64,000 nucleotides of DNA, taken from NCBI RefSeq assembly GCF_009763255.1, contig NZ_WSJB01000039.1, positions 62,001 to 126,000 of the forward strand, in the 5' to 3' direction. The stretch is from Bordetella sp. 02P26C-1 (GTDB lineage: Bacteria; Pseudomonadota; Gammaproteobacteria; Burkholderiales; Burkholderiaceae_B). Positions 10,761 through 19,948 of the stretch are shown one piece after another. The position numbers and the translations under genes were made by a program. The first letter of the stretch is position 1; every line of letters begins with the position of its first letter. Below the pieces are notes generated by a model, which was given only the letters and a program-made list of their open reading frames with translations, had not been told where the DNA came from and ran no database searches.

Positions 10761-11572
10761 GGCTGCCCCAGCGCGACACCGCGTGCCTGCAACAGCCGTT
10801 GCGCCATCTCGACAAAACCGCCGCCACCATGACGCGAGGCCACATAGGCGGGCCGGTGCGTCAGGCGATGCAAGAGCGCCTGAATATTCGCAACCCCGAC
10901 GGATAAGGGAAAGAATTCGAACATCGGTTCATCATTCGGCGAATCGCCGATGAACAGACACTCGCCCAAATGCTTTTCAATATCCTGGCCCCATTCGCGT
11001 TGGAACAAGGTGCGCGTCATGCTGAGTTTGTTGTAGTCGCCAAACCAGCCGTTGACGTGAATCGAGCTGACCTTGGCCTGCGCGCCCGCTTCTTCGAAGA
11101 TGGCCACGATGCGGCTGACGGCATCATCCGATAACGCCGGCACGTCCTCGCAAAAGTCGATGGCCAGATCGGCGACACGGTAATCCTGGTCGCTCGCGAC
11201 GGCCGTGCCCGGGACTTCGCGCAGCACGCGGTCGCGGATGGCGTCCAAGCGCGCCCGATTGGCCTGACGAGTCTGCGCATCGGCCCAGTAATGGCTTTTC
11301 ATGCGGCGCGCCTGCCGGTCGTAGGCGTAATAGAACGCGCCGTTCTCGCCTACTACGGCCTTTACCGGCCACATGCGGGCGATGTGGTCGCACCAGCCAG
11401 CCGGGCGGCCGGTGATGGGGATGATGGCTATGCCCGCGGCCTCCAGGCGTTCGAGCGCGTGGTACGCCTCGGCGGGCAGGCGCCCCTCCGTGGTCAAGGT
11501 ATCGTCGATATCGGTGAGAACGACGCGCACGGAGGCGGCGAGAGAGTCGGGGAGAGACGCTAGTGCTTGCAT
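10757..11572 (-). CDS. HAD-superfamily phosphatase (Cof/MPGP type)
   Basis: A 271-residue soluble haloacid-dehalogenase phosphatase. Motif I is LTDIDDTLTTEG (nucleophile Asp in DIDDT), motif II is in IIPITGRPAGW, and the metal-binding motif IV is FIGDSPNDEPMF. The C2-type cap between motifs II and III resembles mannosyl-3-phosphoglycerate/sucrose-phosphate phosphatases. The ATG at 11572 (MQALASLPDSL) gives family length; the open frame upstream reaches into the ribB promoter and is not credible. It forms the head of an operon with the IclR gene and phnDCEE, suggesting that it dephosphorylates the imported compound. Divergent from ribB. Confidence 0.85.
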   Translation of the reverse strand: MQALASLPDSLAASVRVVLTDIDDTLTTEGRLPAEAYHALERLEAAGIAIIPITGRPAGWCDHIARMWPVKAVVGENGAFYYAYDRQARRMKSHYWADAQTRQANRARLDAIRDRVLREVPGTAVASDQDYRVADLAIDFCEDVPALSDDAVSRIVAIFEEAGAQAKVSSIHVNGWFGDYNKLSMTRTLFQREWGQDIEKHLGECLFIGDSPNDEPMFEFFPLSVGVANIQALLHRLTHRPAYVASRHGGGGFVEMAQRLLQARGVALGQP

Positions 11573-11735
11573 GGCTGTCAGGAAGTCTCGATGGAATTTT
11601 TGTCTGCGCAGTGTACCGTCGTGCAATGCGGGGCGGGCAGGTTGTCTGAGCTTTACCATGGGGACGGCGCGGCGGGCGCCCGGCTGCTGCCCAGGTGCGG
11701 GTAAAATGATTTTTTTCAGCCAGTTTCCCGACGCC

Positions 11736-12914
11736 ATGTCCGCCCCGCTTGCCTCCGTGTCTTCCGACACAGATTCCGAATCGTTTGGTATCGCCTCTGT
11801 CGCAGAGATCATCGCCGAGCTGCGCGCCGGCCGTATCGTCATCCTCGTGGATGAAGAGGATCGCGAGAACGAGGGCGATCTGGTGATGGCGGCCGAGTTT
11901 GTGACGCCCGAGGCCATCAATTTCATGGTGACCTATGGGCGGGGCCTGGTCTGCCTGACCCTGACGGAAGACCGCTGCCGCCAGCTGGATTTGCCGCTGA
12001 TGGCCGCGCGTAATGGCACCCGCTACGGGACCAACTTTACGCAGTCGATCGAGGCCGCCGAAGGCGTTGAAACCGGTATTTCGGCCGCTGATCGCGCACG
12101 CACGATTCAGGTGGCGGTGGCGCGCGACGCCAAGCCCAGCGATCTGGTGCAGCCGGGGCATATTTTCCCCGTGCGCGCGGTTCCCGGTGGTGTTCTGGTG
12201 CGTGCCGGTCATACCGAAGCTGGCTGTGATTTAACCGCGATGGCTGGCCTGACGCCGGCCGCCGTGATCTGCGAAATTCTCAATCCCGACGGCACGATGG
12301 CGCGCCTGCCGGATCTGGTGAAATTCGCCCGTCAGCACAATCTGAAGATCGGCACCATCGCCGATCTGATCCAATATCGCAGCGAGCACGAGTCGGTCGT
12401 CAAGCGCATCGGCGAGCGCACGATGCAGACCGCGTGGGGCGAGTTCCGCGCCGTAGCCTATCAGGATACGGCCAGCGGATCGGTGCACCTGGCGCTGGTC
12501 CACGGCGACATCGACGGCGAGCGCGAGACGCTGGTGCGCGTACACGAACCGACTTCCATCCTGGATGCACTCGATCACGGTACGACCGGCCACAGCTGGG
12601 GCGTCGGCCGTGCCTTGCAGGCCATCGCCAAAGCGCCGGCTGGCGTCGTCGTGCTGATGAACTGCCAATCGTCCAGCGAGCACCTGTTCGAACAAATCGC
12701 GGGCTGGACCGGCGAAGACAAACAGGCCCGTACGGACGGCGGCGATCGCTACGGTTTGCGCACCTACGGTATCGGCGCGCAGATTCTGCGGGATCTGAAC
12801 GTCGGCAAAATGCGCTTGTTGGCGCGTCCGCGCAAGATGCCCAGCATGGCGGGCTTCTCGCTGACCGTTACGGGTTACGATTGCGACCCTTCCACCTCCG
12901 CCAATTCTCAATAA
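11736..12914 (+). CDS. ribB: 3,4-dihydroxy-2-butanone-4-phosphate synthase with degenerate GTP cyclohydrolase II-like domain
   Basis: Makes the four-carbon unit of riboflavin from ribulose 5-phosphate. The N-terminal ~210 residues form the RibB domain: VDEEDRENEGDLVMAAE holds the acidic metal site and RAGHTEAGCDL the catalytic His. The C-terminal ~170 residues align with GTP cyclohydrolase II but lack its three zinc cysteines: where a C-x2-GD-x-FGS-x-RCDC pattern is expected the protein reads VHGDIDGERETLVRVHEPTS. This matches the RibBX-like variant known from proteobacteria, so a separate RibA is needed. The ATG at 11736 is preferred; an in-frame ATG at 11706 would add 10 residues. ribH follows after 9 bp. 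Confidence 0.93.
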   Translation: MSAPLASVSSDTDSESFGIASVAEIIAELRAGRIVILVDEEDRENEGDLVMAAEFVTPEAINFMVTYGRGLVCLTLTEDRCRQLDLPLMAARNGTRYGTNFTQSIEAAEGVETGISAADRARTIQVAVARDAKPSDLVQPGHIFPVRAVPGGVLVRAGHTEAGCDLTAMAGLTPAAVICEILNPDGTMARLPDLVKFARQHNLKIGTIADLIQYRSEHESVVKRIGERTMQTAWGEFRAVAYQDTASGSVHLALVHGDIDGERETLVRVHEPTSILDALDHGTTGHSWGVGRALQAIAKAPAGVVVLMNCQSSSEHLFEQIAGWTGEDKQARTDGGDRYGLRTYGIGAQILRDLNVGKMRLLARPRKMPSMAGFSLTVTGYDCDPSTSANSQ

Positions 12915-12923
12915 GGCTGAACT

Positions 12924-13445
12924 ATGAATCCTTACGTCCTTACCCCCGATCTGAATGGCGAAGGGCTGCACATCGGTATCGTGCGCGCTCGCTTTAACGA
13001 AGAAATCGGCCTGGCCGAGCTGGACGCCTGCCTGCAAAAACTCGCTGAACTCGGCGTGGATGAGCGCGACGTGATGGTCGCTTCCGTGCCGGGCGCGCTG
13101 GAGCTGGGCGTGGCGCTGTCGCACATGGCAGAAAGTTTTGAATTCGACGCACTGATCGCGCTGGGCGCGGTTATCCGCGGCGAAACCTATCATTTTGAAG
13201 TCGTCAGCAACGAGATGGCCACCGCCATCACGCGTATTTCGCTGGAAACCGGCATCCCGGTAGCCAACGGTGTGTTGACCGTGGACACCGATGAGCAGGC
13301 TCAGGCCCGCGCCGCGGAAAAGGGCGCTGATTGCGCCCTGGCCGCCGTGGAAATGGGCAATCTGGTCGCCGCGTTGCAACCCGAAGAGGAAGACGAGGAC
13401 GACGAAGACGAAGACGACGAGGACGAAGATCTTGACAACGAATAA
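12924..13445 (+). CDS. ribH: 6,7-dimethyl-8-ribityllumazine synthase
   Basis: Condenses the RibB product with the pyrimidine intermediate to form lumazine, the penultimate riboflavin step; the family forms pentamers or 60-mers. The core has [42 protein letters not shown] (catalytic His in the last) and [12 protein letters not shown]. The 173-residue protein ends with a ~20-residue Glu/Asp tail that is not part of the enzyme fold. The last 14 bp of the gene overlap nusB, whose TTG start lies inside the codons for the acidic tail. Confidence 0.96.
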   Translation: MNPYVLTPDLNGEGLHIGIVRARFNEEIGLAELDACLQKLAELGVDERDVMVASVPGALELGVALSHMAESFEFDALIALGAVIRGETYHFEVVSNEMATAITRISLETGIPVANGVLTVDTDEQAQARAAEKGADCALAAVEMGNLVAALQPEEEDEDDEDEDDEDEDLDNE

Positions 13446-13935
13446 ACCCACGGCGGACAGCGCCGCGCAAGCGCGCGCCAACGCTCGCAGCGCCCGTCGT
13501 CGTGCACGCGAATTCGCGCTGCAGGGCGTTTACGCCTGGTTGTTGCGTGGCGGCCAGGGGAACCAGGACGCGGGCGAGATCGACGCACACCTGCGCGATG
13601 CCGAGGACTTCTCCGAGGCCGATGCGCAGTGGTTCAAGACCTTGCTGCATGGCGTGTTCCGCGAGGCGCCGAGTCTGCGCGAGCAGTTCACCCCCTATAT
13701 CGACCGTCCGCTGGCCGAGCTGTCGCCGGTCGAGCACGGGATTTTGCTGATCGGCAGCTTCGAGCTCGTGCATCATGTCGAAGTGCCGTACAAGGTGGCG
13801 ATCAACGAAGCGGTCGAGCTGGCCAAGTCGTTTGGCGGCACGGATGGCTTCAAGTTCGTCAACGGTGTGCTGGACAAGCTGGCCGCCGACGTGCGCGCGG
13901 CCGAAGTCCGCGCAGCGGCCGCGCAACGGCGTTAA
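13432..13935 (+). CDS. nusB: Transcription antitermination factor NusB
   Basis: RNA-binding factor that with NusE/S10 binds boxA and suppresses termination in rRNA operons. The 167-residue protein shows [50 protein letters not shown] and [34 protein letters not shown], all classic NusB helices. There is no ATG near the conserved start; a TTG at 13432 overlapping the 3' end of ribH, with GAGGA upstream in the ribH tail, gives the right length. The open frame extending to 13291 overlaps ribH deeply and is unlikely. Probable translational coupling to ribH. Confidence 0.9.
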   Translation: MTTNKPTADSAAQARANARSARRRAREFALQGVYAWLLRGGQGNQDAGEIDAHLRDAEDFSEADAQWFKTLLHGVFREAPSLREQFTPYIDRPLAELSPVEHGILLIGSFELVHHVEVPYKVAINEAVELAKSFGGTDGFKFVNGVLDKLAADVRAAEVRAAAAQRR

Positions 13936-14070
13936 GCCCGGCGCGGCGCACGGTGCTGCGGATGAGGACGGTGCAAAGCGTGAGCAACTGGCTGACCCGT
14001 CTGTGCACTGGCGGCGTGCCCGCTCGCGCGCCGGATGCCGTGCGGACGCCCTCGGCTCACGGAGGGCGTC

Positions 14071-15036
14071 ATGCCGTCTGAATTCGACGTTATCGCCAGG
14101 TATTTCACCCGGCCCGCACCCAACGGCACGTTGGGAGTTGGAGATGACTGCGCGCTATTTCCCGTCCCGGCGGGCATGCAGATCGCGACCAGCAAGGATC
14201 TGCTGATTGAGGGCCGCCATTTCTATCCCGACGTCGATCCCGAAGCCCTGGGGCATAAAGCCCTGGCCGTCAATCTGTCGGATCTGGCGGCGATGGGGGC
14301 GAAACCGATAGGGTGTTTGCTCGGTTTGGCCCTGCCGGGGGTGGATGAACCGTGGCTCGCGGCGTTTGCACGCGGCTTTCATGCTCTCGCAGACACCCAT
14401 GGCTGCGCGTTGATTGGCGGCGACACCACCCGCAGTTCGCGGGACCTGACGATCAGTGTGACGGTCTTTGGCGCCGTGGCCGCCCAACATGCGCTGCGCC
14501 GCGATGGCGCGCGCGTGGGCGATCATGTCTGGGTCTCTGGCGCGCTGGGCGCAGCGGATATCGCGTATCGGCTGCTGGACGGCCAGTTGCCGGCCGACGA
14601 AGAGCGTCTGGCCGCTACACGGCGCGCGCTGGAATGGCCCATGCCTCGGGTAGAGCTGGGGCTAGCGCTGGCTGGCCTCGCGCATGCCGCGATTGATATT
14701 TCGGATGGGCTGGTGCAGGATCTGGGGCACGTGTTGTCGGCCAGCCGGGTTGGCGCTCAGCTGCAGTTCGACGCGCTGCCTGTCGCTGCTGCGCTGCAGG
14801 GCCTGGACCACGATACGCGCATACGTGCGGTGTTAGGCGGTGGCGATGTGTACGAGCTGTGCTTTACCGCAGCCGCCGAGAACGAAGACCGCATCAGGCA
14901 GGCAGCGGCCAACGTAGGCGTGCCTGTGACCCGTATAGGCCATGTGACCGAGGCGAGTGGCCTGCAGGTGCTCGCCTCTGACGGTCGCCCGATGGCGGCG
15001 CTGCCGCGCGGTTTCGATCATTTTCCTGGGTCTTGA
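14071..15036 (+). CDS. thiL: Thiamine-monophosphate kinase
   Basis: Phosphorylates thiamine monophosphate to thiamine pyrophosphate, the active cofactor. The 321-residue protein begins MPSEFDVIARYF and contains the AIRS/PurM-type motifs GVGDDCALFP, LAVNLSDLAAMGA, LIGGDTTRS and IDISDGLVQDLGH, with acidic residues for Mg-ATP. The ATG at 14071 follows ACGGAGGGCGTC; an in-frame ATG at 14035 is further from family length. It lies between nusB and pgpA, a widespread arrangement. No THI element was found in front of it, unlike the operon at 47 kb. Confidence 0.95.
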   Translation: MPSEFDVIARYFTRPAPNGTLGVGDDCALFPVPAGMQIATSKDLLIEGRHFYPDVDPEALGHKALAVNLSDLAAMGAKPIGCLLGLALPGVDEPWLAAFARGFHALADTHGCALIGGDTTRSSRDLTISVTVFGAVAAQHALRRDGARVGDHVWVSGALGAADIAYRLLDGQLPADEERLAATRRALEWPMPRVELGLALAGLAHAAIDISDGLVQDLGHVLSASRVGAQLQFDALPVAAALQGLDHDTRIRAVLGGGDVYELCFTAAAENEDRIRQAAANVGVPVTRIGHVTEASGLQVLASDGRPMAALPRGFDHFPGS

Positions 15037-15039
15037 TTC

Positions 15040-15582
15040 ATGACCGATTTCTCTACAGATTCCTCCTCGAGCTCGATGCGTGAACGCGTCAAAGTCGCGT
15101 ATCCGTCGTTTGACTGGATCCGTGCGGAGCCGGCGCGGCTGGTCGCTTTTGGTTTTGGCAGTGGTCTCATCCGTCCCGCCTCGGGCACGTGGGGCACGCT
15201 GCTGGCGTGGCTGATCTGGGCCGTGGTCGCCGGGTTTTTGTCCGATTTGGTGATTGGCGTGGCGCTGGTCGCGCTGTTCGCTTATGGCTGCTGGGCGTGT
15301 CAACGCGCGTCGCAGCAGCTGCATGTCGATGACCATGTGGGCATCGTATGGGACGAGATGGTGGCGTTCTGGCTGGTCTTGTGGCTCACGCCCGACAGCT
15401 TTATCGCGCAATTGCTGGCCTTTGGGCTCTTTCGATTGTTCGATATTGCCAAGCCGCCACCCATCAAATACTTTGACTCTCGGATCAAGGGCGGTTTTGG
15501 CGTGATGTGGGATGATATCGTCGCCGCTGCTTACTCGTTGTTTGTCATGGCGATAGCCGTGCGTCTGGGAGTCTTTGCATGA
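15040..15582 (+). CDS. pgpA: Phosphatidylglycerophosphatase A
   Basis: Inner-membrane enzyme that dephosphorylates phosphatidylglycerol phosphate, the last step to phosphatidylglycerol. Of 180 residues, conserved features are FGFGSGLIRPASGTWGTLLAW near residues 35-55, DDHVGIVWDEMVAFW (metal-binding acidic residues) and RLFDIAKPPPIKYFD, followed by GGFGVMWDDIVAA. Hydrophobic segments separate these. It begins 3 bp after thiL and overlaps pncC by 4 bp, so all three are co-transcribed. Confidence 0.95.
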   Translation: MTDFSTDSSSSSMRERVKVAYPSFDWIRAEPARLVAFGFGSGLIRPASGTWGTLLAWLIWAVVAGFLSDLVIGVALVALFAYGCWACQRASQQLHVDDHVGIVWDEMVAFWLVLWLTPDSFIAQLLAFGLFRLFDIAKPPPIKYFDSRIKGGFGVMWDDIVAAAYSLFVMAIAVRLGVFA

Positions 15583-16148
15583 ATACCTCGCATAAATCCA
15601 TCGCTGGCTTGGCGCCAGCAGCTTTGGTGCCCGCGCAGGCCGTTGGGCTGGCCGAGCAGCTGGGGGGCGCGCTGCTGGGGCGAGGCTGGATGGTGGGTAC
15701 GGCGGAGTCTTGCACGGGTGGATTACTCGCGGCGGCCATGACAGCCGTTGCCGGCTCTAGTGGTTGGTTCGAGCGGGGGTTCGTGACCTACAGCAACTCG
15801 GCCAAGGTCGCGGAACTGAGTGTCTCCGAGGACACTCTGGATCGATTTGGCGCGGTGAGCGAAGAAATAGCGCTGGAGATGGCAAACGGCGTGTTGCTTG
15901 CCACGCCAGGTGCGCATATCGCAGCGTCTACCACTGGCATCGCTGGCCCGGGTGGCGCGACAGCGGGCAAGCCGGTGGGCATGGTGTGCTTTGGATTTGC
16001 GATGCGTAGCGCCGATGGCATTACTTCTCGGGCGTTGACGGAGATATTCCCGGGCGACCGGTCCGAGGTCCGGCATGCTGCGGTGGTGTTCGCGTTGCGC
16101 GGTTTATTGGAACTGGTCGGGCAGCCGGTGAATCAGCATCGCGCTTGA
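15579..16148 (+). CDS. pncC: Nicotinamide-nucleotide amidohydrolase (CinA C-terminal domain protein)
   Basis: Deamidates nicotinamide mononucleotide to nicotinate mononucleotide in NAD recycling. The 189-residue protein is the stand-alone PncC form, without the CinA N-terminal pyrophosphatase domain. Motifs: GTAESCTGGLLAAAMTAVAG, GGFV-equivalent RGFVTYSNSAKVAEL, AVSEEIALEMANGVL and TGIAGPGGATAGKPVGMV. The ATG overlaps the pgpA stop (ATGA). Confidence 0.95.
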   Translation: MNTSHKSIAGLAPAALVPAQAVGLAEQLGGALLGRGWMVGTAESCTGGLLAAAMTAVAGSSGWFERGFVTYSNSAKVAELSVSEDTLDRFGAVSEEIALEMANGVLLATPGAHIAASTTGIAGPGGATAGKPVGMVCFGFAMRSADGITSRALTEIFPGDRSEVRHAAVVFALRGLLELVGQPVNQHRA

Positions 16149-16155
16149 TGAATCA

Positions 16156-16176
16156 GGATCCCGTTTTCAGGGATCC
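16156..16176. terminator. Hairpin between convergent pncC and pyrF
   Basis: GGATCCC (16156-16162), loop of seven, GGGATCC (16170-16176). It sits between two converging genes, as expected for a shared terminator, but there is no clear T-run on either side. Confidence 0.4.
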
Positions 16177-16199
16177 GTTCATTGCGTTGGCGCTTCGTT

Positions 16200-17018
16200 T
16201 TAACGCACCGCGTTGATCTCGTCGCGCAAGCCTTGCGCGGCGGTGGCGGCGGCTTCGCGCCAGTCATCGCCGCCGCTGGCATAAAGAATCGCACGCGAGG
16301 CATTGATCATCATGCCCGTGCCGGCCTGGGTACGCCCGGCATTCACGGTGGCGGTCACATCGCCGCCTTGGGCGCCGATGCCCGGCACGAGTAGCGGCAT
16401 GCTGTCGCCGATGCGCTGCCGCACGGCGGCCAGTTCGTTGGGGAATGTCGCGCCCACTACCAGACCGTATTGGCCTGTGGAGTTCCATTTGTCCGCCACC
16501 AGGCCAGCGACATGCAGATAGAGCGGTTCGCCGCTTTCCAGCTTCAAGAACTGCAGATCCGATCCGCCGGGGTTCGAAGTGCGGCACAGCACGATGACGC
16601 CTCGATCTTTCCATCCCAGATACGGCTCGACGGAATCAAACCCCATGTAAGGGTTCACCGTCAGCGCATGCGCGCCATAGCGTTCGTAGGCTTCGCGCGC
16701 GTAGTTTTCGGCGGTCGTGCCGATATCGCCGCGTTTGCCGTCCATGACGATGGGCAGGTGGGGATACTTTTCGCGGATATGCGCGCACAGCGCTTCGAGC
16801 TGGTCTTCGGCGCGATGCGCAGCGAAATACGCGAACTGCGGCTTGAAGCTGCAGGCATACGGTGCCGTGGCATCGACGATATCGCGGCAGAACTGGAAGA
16901 TCGCGTCCGGTTTACCGTCGAGCTCGCGCGGAAAACGCTTGGGATCGGGGTCCAGGCCCACCTGGAGCAGCGTGTTGCCGTTAGCCCAGGCCTGTTGGAG
17001 GAGTTCAATAAAGGTCAT
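16200..17018 (-). CDS. pyrF: Orotidine 5'-phosphate decarboxylase (type 2)
   Basis: Decarboxylates OMP to UMP, the final step of pyrimidine synthesis. At 272 residues it belongs to the longer type 2 subfamily: [26 protein letters not shown], catalytic [18 protein letters not shown] (Lys and Asp residues), [12 protein letters not shown] and [12 protein letters not shown]. The start is the ATG at 17018. It follows the ndh gene by 4 bp on the same strand and is probably co-transcribed with it. Confidence 0.96.
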   Translation of the reverse strand: MTFIELLQQAWANGNTLLQVGLDPDPKRFPRELDGKPDAIFQFCRDIVDATAPYACSFKPQFAYFAAHRAEDQLEALCAHIREKYPHLPIVMDGKRGDIGTTAENYAREAYERYGAHALTVNPYMGFDSVEPYLGWKDRGVIVLCRTSNPGGSDLQFLKLESGEPLYLHVAGLVADKWNSTGQYGLVVGATFPNELAAVRQRIGDSMPLLVPGIGAQGGDVTATVNAGRTQAGTGMMINASRAILYASGGDDWREAAATAAQGLRDEINAVR

Positions 17019-17022
17019 CGGA

Positions 17023-18354
17023 TCAGTGTAGTTTCACGCGCGGATGCGTACGCCGCAAAAGCAGTCGCGCCAGCGCCAAGGTCGCAGTGCGCCAGAGTCC
17101 CAGCACCGCATGGTGGTGCATGAGATGCAGGCTCATGTACATCAGGCGCGCCAGTGTACCGCTGACAAAGAGGCCGCGTCCCGACAGCCGGCCCATCAGG
17201 CTGCCCACGCCCGCGTCCTGTCCCAGCGATACCAGCGAGCCGTGATCCCGATAGCGATAGGGCGCGGTCGGTTCCTCGCGTCCCCGTATACGGGCAGTGA
17301 GTTTGGGTGCCAAATAAGAGGCCTGCTGATGCGCGGCCTGAGCCCGCGCCGGCACGGTGCGCTTGCCGTCGCCCATGGGCACGGCGCAACAATCGCCCAG
17401 CGCCAGGATATGCGGGTCGGGCGATTCCAGGCGCTCGTTGACGATCAACTGGCCGACACGATTGACCGGCATGCCCAGGCTCGCCATCAAGGGCAACGCC
17501 TGTATCCCGGCTGCCCACATACATAAATTCGATCGGAACTCACGCCCGTCAGCGGCGATCACGCGATCCTCGCGCACTTCAGCGACCCGGCAATCCGTTT
17601 CCACGCGTATGCCCAGGTCCGTCAGGCGCTCGTGAGCTGCCTTGGCGATTTTCTCCGGCAGCGGTCCCAGAAGACGAGGCCCGCCTTCGACCAGCGTGAT
17701 GACGAGATCTCGGTCGGCGCGAAAATTTGGCAATCCATAGGCCGCCACAATGCCGCCGGCCTCATGCAGCTCGACCGCCAGTTCCACGCCCGTCGCACCA
17801 CCGCCCACAATGACGACATCGAGTTCCGCTGAAGGATCGTGCACCTTGGCCTGATCGACCTGCACCATGGCTTTCAGCATGGTCAGACGGAATGCCTCGG
17901 CATTCTCGGTGGAATCGAGCGTGACCGCGTGCGTTGCGGCACCTGGCGTATTAAAGAAATTGGATTCGCTGCCTAGCGCGAGCACCAGCGTGTCATAGGG
18001 TAATTGGCGTTCAGGCAGCACCATTTCACCCTGGTCATCGCGTACCTCGGCAACCTGGATCGTGCGCCGCTCGCGGTCCACGGCTTGCACTTCGCCCAAC
18101 GCGAAGGTGAAGCCGCAGAGGTTGGCCAGCATCAGGTAGGACAAGCCCTCCTGGTAAATATCGAGCGTGCCGGCCGCCGCTTCATGGAGCGACGGTTTCC
18201 AGATATGGATGGGGCGGCTATCGACCAGGGTCACGCATTGCGGGCCGTGCTTGCGTCCGAGCTTTGCGGCCAATTCCAAGCCGCCCGCGCCGCCGCCGAC
18301 GATGATGACTTGATGAGGTTGGCCAGATTCTGGCCGGGCCGATGCATGGTTCAT
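17023..18354 (-). CDS. ndh: Type II NADH dehydrogenase
   Basis: Single-subunit, membrane-associated FAD enzyme that passes electrons from NADH to quinone without pumping protons. The 443-residue protein has the FAD dinucleotide fold [21 protein letters not shown], the second NADH-binding fold [17 protein letters not shown], and [10 protein letters not shown] in the FAD-domain end motif. The C-terminal region ([19 protein letters not shown]) holds an amphipathic membrane-attachment helix. It lies upstream of pyrF. Confidence 0.93.
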   Translation of the reverse strand: MNHASARPESGQPHQVIIVGGGAGGLELAAKLGRKHGPQCVTLVDSRPIHIWKPSLHEAAAGTLDIYQEGLSYLMLANLCGFTFALGEVQAVDRERRTIQVAEVRDDQGEMVLPERQLPYDTLVLALGSESNFFNTPGAATHAVTLDSTENAEAFRLTMLKAMVQVDQAKVHDPSAELDVVIVGGGATGVELAVELHEAGGIVAAYGLPNFRADRDLVITLVEGGPRLLGPLPEKIAKAAHERLTDLGIRVETDCRVAEVREDRVIAADGREFRSNLCMWAAGIQALPLMASLGMPVNRVGQLIVNERLESPDPHILALGDCCAVPMGDGKRTVPARAQAAHQQASYLAPKLTARIRGREEPTAPYRYRDHGSLVSLGQDAGVGSLMGRLSGRGLFVSGTLARLMYMSLHLMHHHAVLGLWRTATLALARLLLRRTHPRVKLH

Positions 18355-18441
18355 GCTGTCGAGTATACGGGCCGTCGGCTCAGGCGTATATCGGATTCAC
18401 GGCTGTTCACAAACGTTGCGAAATTATCAGAATCGCAGGCT

Positions 18442-18834
18442 TCACAGGAATCGATCGATTGCCACCGCGAGCCAAATGCCGCCGGTCAATAGCAACATCA
18501 GCAACACCGCGGCGCTGCCCAGGTCTTTCGCGCGCCCGAGCAAGGGGTGCGTTTCGACCGATATTGCATCGGCTAGCGCCTCGATGGCCGAGTTCATCAG
18601 TTCCACCACTAGTACCGATATGACGGTGCCAATCAGAATCGCCACCTCGGTGAGCGAGCGGCCGAGAAAAAAGGCCGCCGGGATCATCACCACGGCCAAG
18701 GCCAGTTCCTGCCGGAACGCGGCCTCATGGGTGAGAGCGGCACGCAGCCCTTGCAGCGAATAGCGCATCGCGTTCAGGACGCGGCGCAGACCGCCCGAGC
18801 TTTTGAAGGGCGAAATGTGCGGAGTAGCGGACAT
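18442..18834 (-). CDS. dgkA: Diacylglycerol kinase
   Basis: Small inner-membrane enzyme (130 residues) that phosphorylates diacylglycerol released during membrane-derived glycan synthesis. Three membrane helices are visible, with the conserved catalytic segment VVELMNSAIEALADAIS (Glu and Asn residues) and an N-terminal amphipathic part GLRRVLNAMRYSLQGLRAAL. The bacterial DgkA length (about 120-130) fits. It is a single gene on the minus strand between ndh and the YihY-type gene. Confidence 0.95.
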   Translation of the reverse strand: MSATPHISPFKSSGGLRRVLNAMRYSLQGLRAALTHEAAFRQELALAVVMIPAAFFLGRSLTEVAILIGTVISVLVVELMNSAIEALADAISVETHPLLGRAKDLGSAAVLLMLLLTGGIWLAVAIDRFL

Positions 18835-18894
18835 AGATCGAATATGGGTGAGGTGGACGGTGACCGCTTCAGATCGGCAGTCACAAGGCTTTGC

Positions 18895-19821
18895 CTAGTG
18901 GGGATCGATTTCAGGCTCGTCGGTGACCGGTGTATTCACAGGCGGCCGGCTGCCGAACCGCTCGGCGAACTCTCGGGTAAAGACCGCGCCAAAAAAGAAG
19001 ATTTGCGCGGAATAATAAATCCACAACAGCAAGGCGATCATGGAGCCTGCCGCGCCATACGCGGAAACGGCGGCGCCGCGCCCCAGATATAAGCCTATGC
19101 CCCATTTGCCAACTAAAAACAGCGCGGCCGTCACGATAGCGCCGGGGATCACATCGCGCCAGGGAATATTGATGCTCGGCAGCAGTTTGAACACCACGGC
19201 AAAAAGCGCCGTGACGACCGCGAATGAAAACAGGCTGGACATCCAGTCCGCAACCGTGGCGAACGTGGAGTTCGCCCACAGCTCTCCGTAGTACGCCTTG
19301 GCCCCGCCCAGCGCTGCGTTCATGATCAAGGACAGCAACAGGAAGAGCGCCAACACCAAAACCAGTCCGAATGCCACCATGCGGCTGCGCACCAGGCCAT
19401 GCAGGCCAGACTTGCGTTGTTGCTTGGCATCCCATAGTTCATCGAGGCTGGCTTGCAGCTCGGCAAACGCCGTCGTCGCACTGAACACCAGGATAGAAAT
19501 GGAAAGCAGCGCGGCGATCCAACCTCCGCCCGATTCGTGCGCGCTGGCCAGCACGGTTTGCACGACTTCGGCGCCGCGCGAGCCGATCAGACCATGCACT
19601 TGATCGAAAAGCTCCGAGCGCACGGCCTCTTCGCCAAAGAACAAGCCGGCGACGGCAATCACCAGAATCAGCATGGGCGCTAAGGAAAACACCATGTACA
19701 ACGCCAAGGCCGCACCCTTGCTGGAGGCCCGACGATCTGACCATTGCTTGGCCGACGCGACGATGAGTCCGTAGAGTTCAGACGGACGGAGGACTTTCAA
19801 TAAGCGAGGCGGCAGGGGCAT
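18895..19821 (-). CDS. YihY/BrkB-family inner membrane protein
   Basis: Polytopic protein of 308 residues from the YihY family (once called ribonuclease BN or BrkB). About six membrane segments follow an N-terminal amphipathic region; the stretch GAALALYMVFSLAPMLILVIA and GAAGSMIALLLWIYYSAQIFFFGAVFTREFAE are strongly conserved in the family. Molecular function is not established. The ATG at 19821 (MPLPPRLLKVL) gives normal length; the in-frame ATG at 19884 adds 21 unlikely residues. The C-terminus is short and acidic. Confidence 0.9.
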   Translation of the reverse strand: MPLPPRLLKVLRPSELYGLIVASAKQWSDRRASSKGAALALYMVFSLAPMLILVIAVAGLFFGEEAVRSELFDQVHGLIGSRGAEVVQTVLASAHESGGGWIAALLSISILVFSATTAFAELQASLDELWDAKQQRKSGLHGLVRSRMVAFGLVLVLALFLLLSLIMNAALGGAKAYYGELWANSTFATVADWMSSLFSFAVVTALFAVVFKLLPSINIPWRDVIPGAIVTAALFLVGKWGIGLYLGRGAAVSAYGAAGSMIALLLWIYYSAQIFFFGAVFTREFAERFGSRPPVNTPVTDEPEIDPH

Positions 19822-19948
19822 GGGCGTACAACGAGTGCGAGTCCGGGTGCCTGCATTGTAGGAGCCGAGCCTCGCTCGCGACAAACCGAGGGTACCCAGC
19901 GGAGCGTCAATGCCGTCGAACTATCGCCGCTGTGCCCGCGAAAGGGTC

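Noticed and set aside
11573-11735. FMN riboswitch upstream of ribB
   Set aside because: The conserved RFN elements were looked for and not found between the HAD gene and ribB.
13381-13441. Short GAC/GAA tandem repeat as a mobile or regulatory repeat
   Set aside because: It simply encodes the acidic tail of RibH.
12231-13481. 416-codon open frame opposite ribB and ribH
   Set aside because: Covers two established genes; composition is typical of an antisense shadow.
16156-16176. Strong terminator between pncC and pyrF
   Set aside because: Listed only as a weak hairpin because no T-run follows on either strand.
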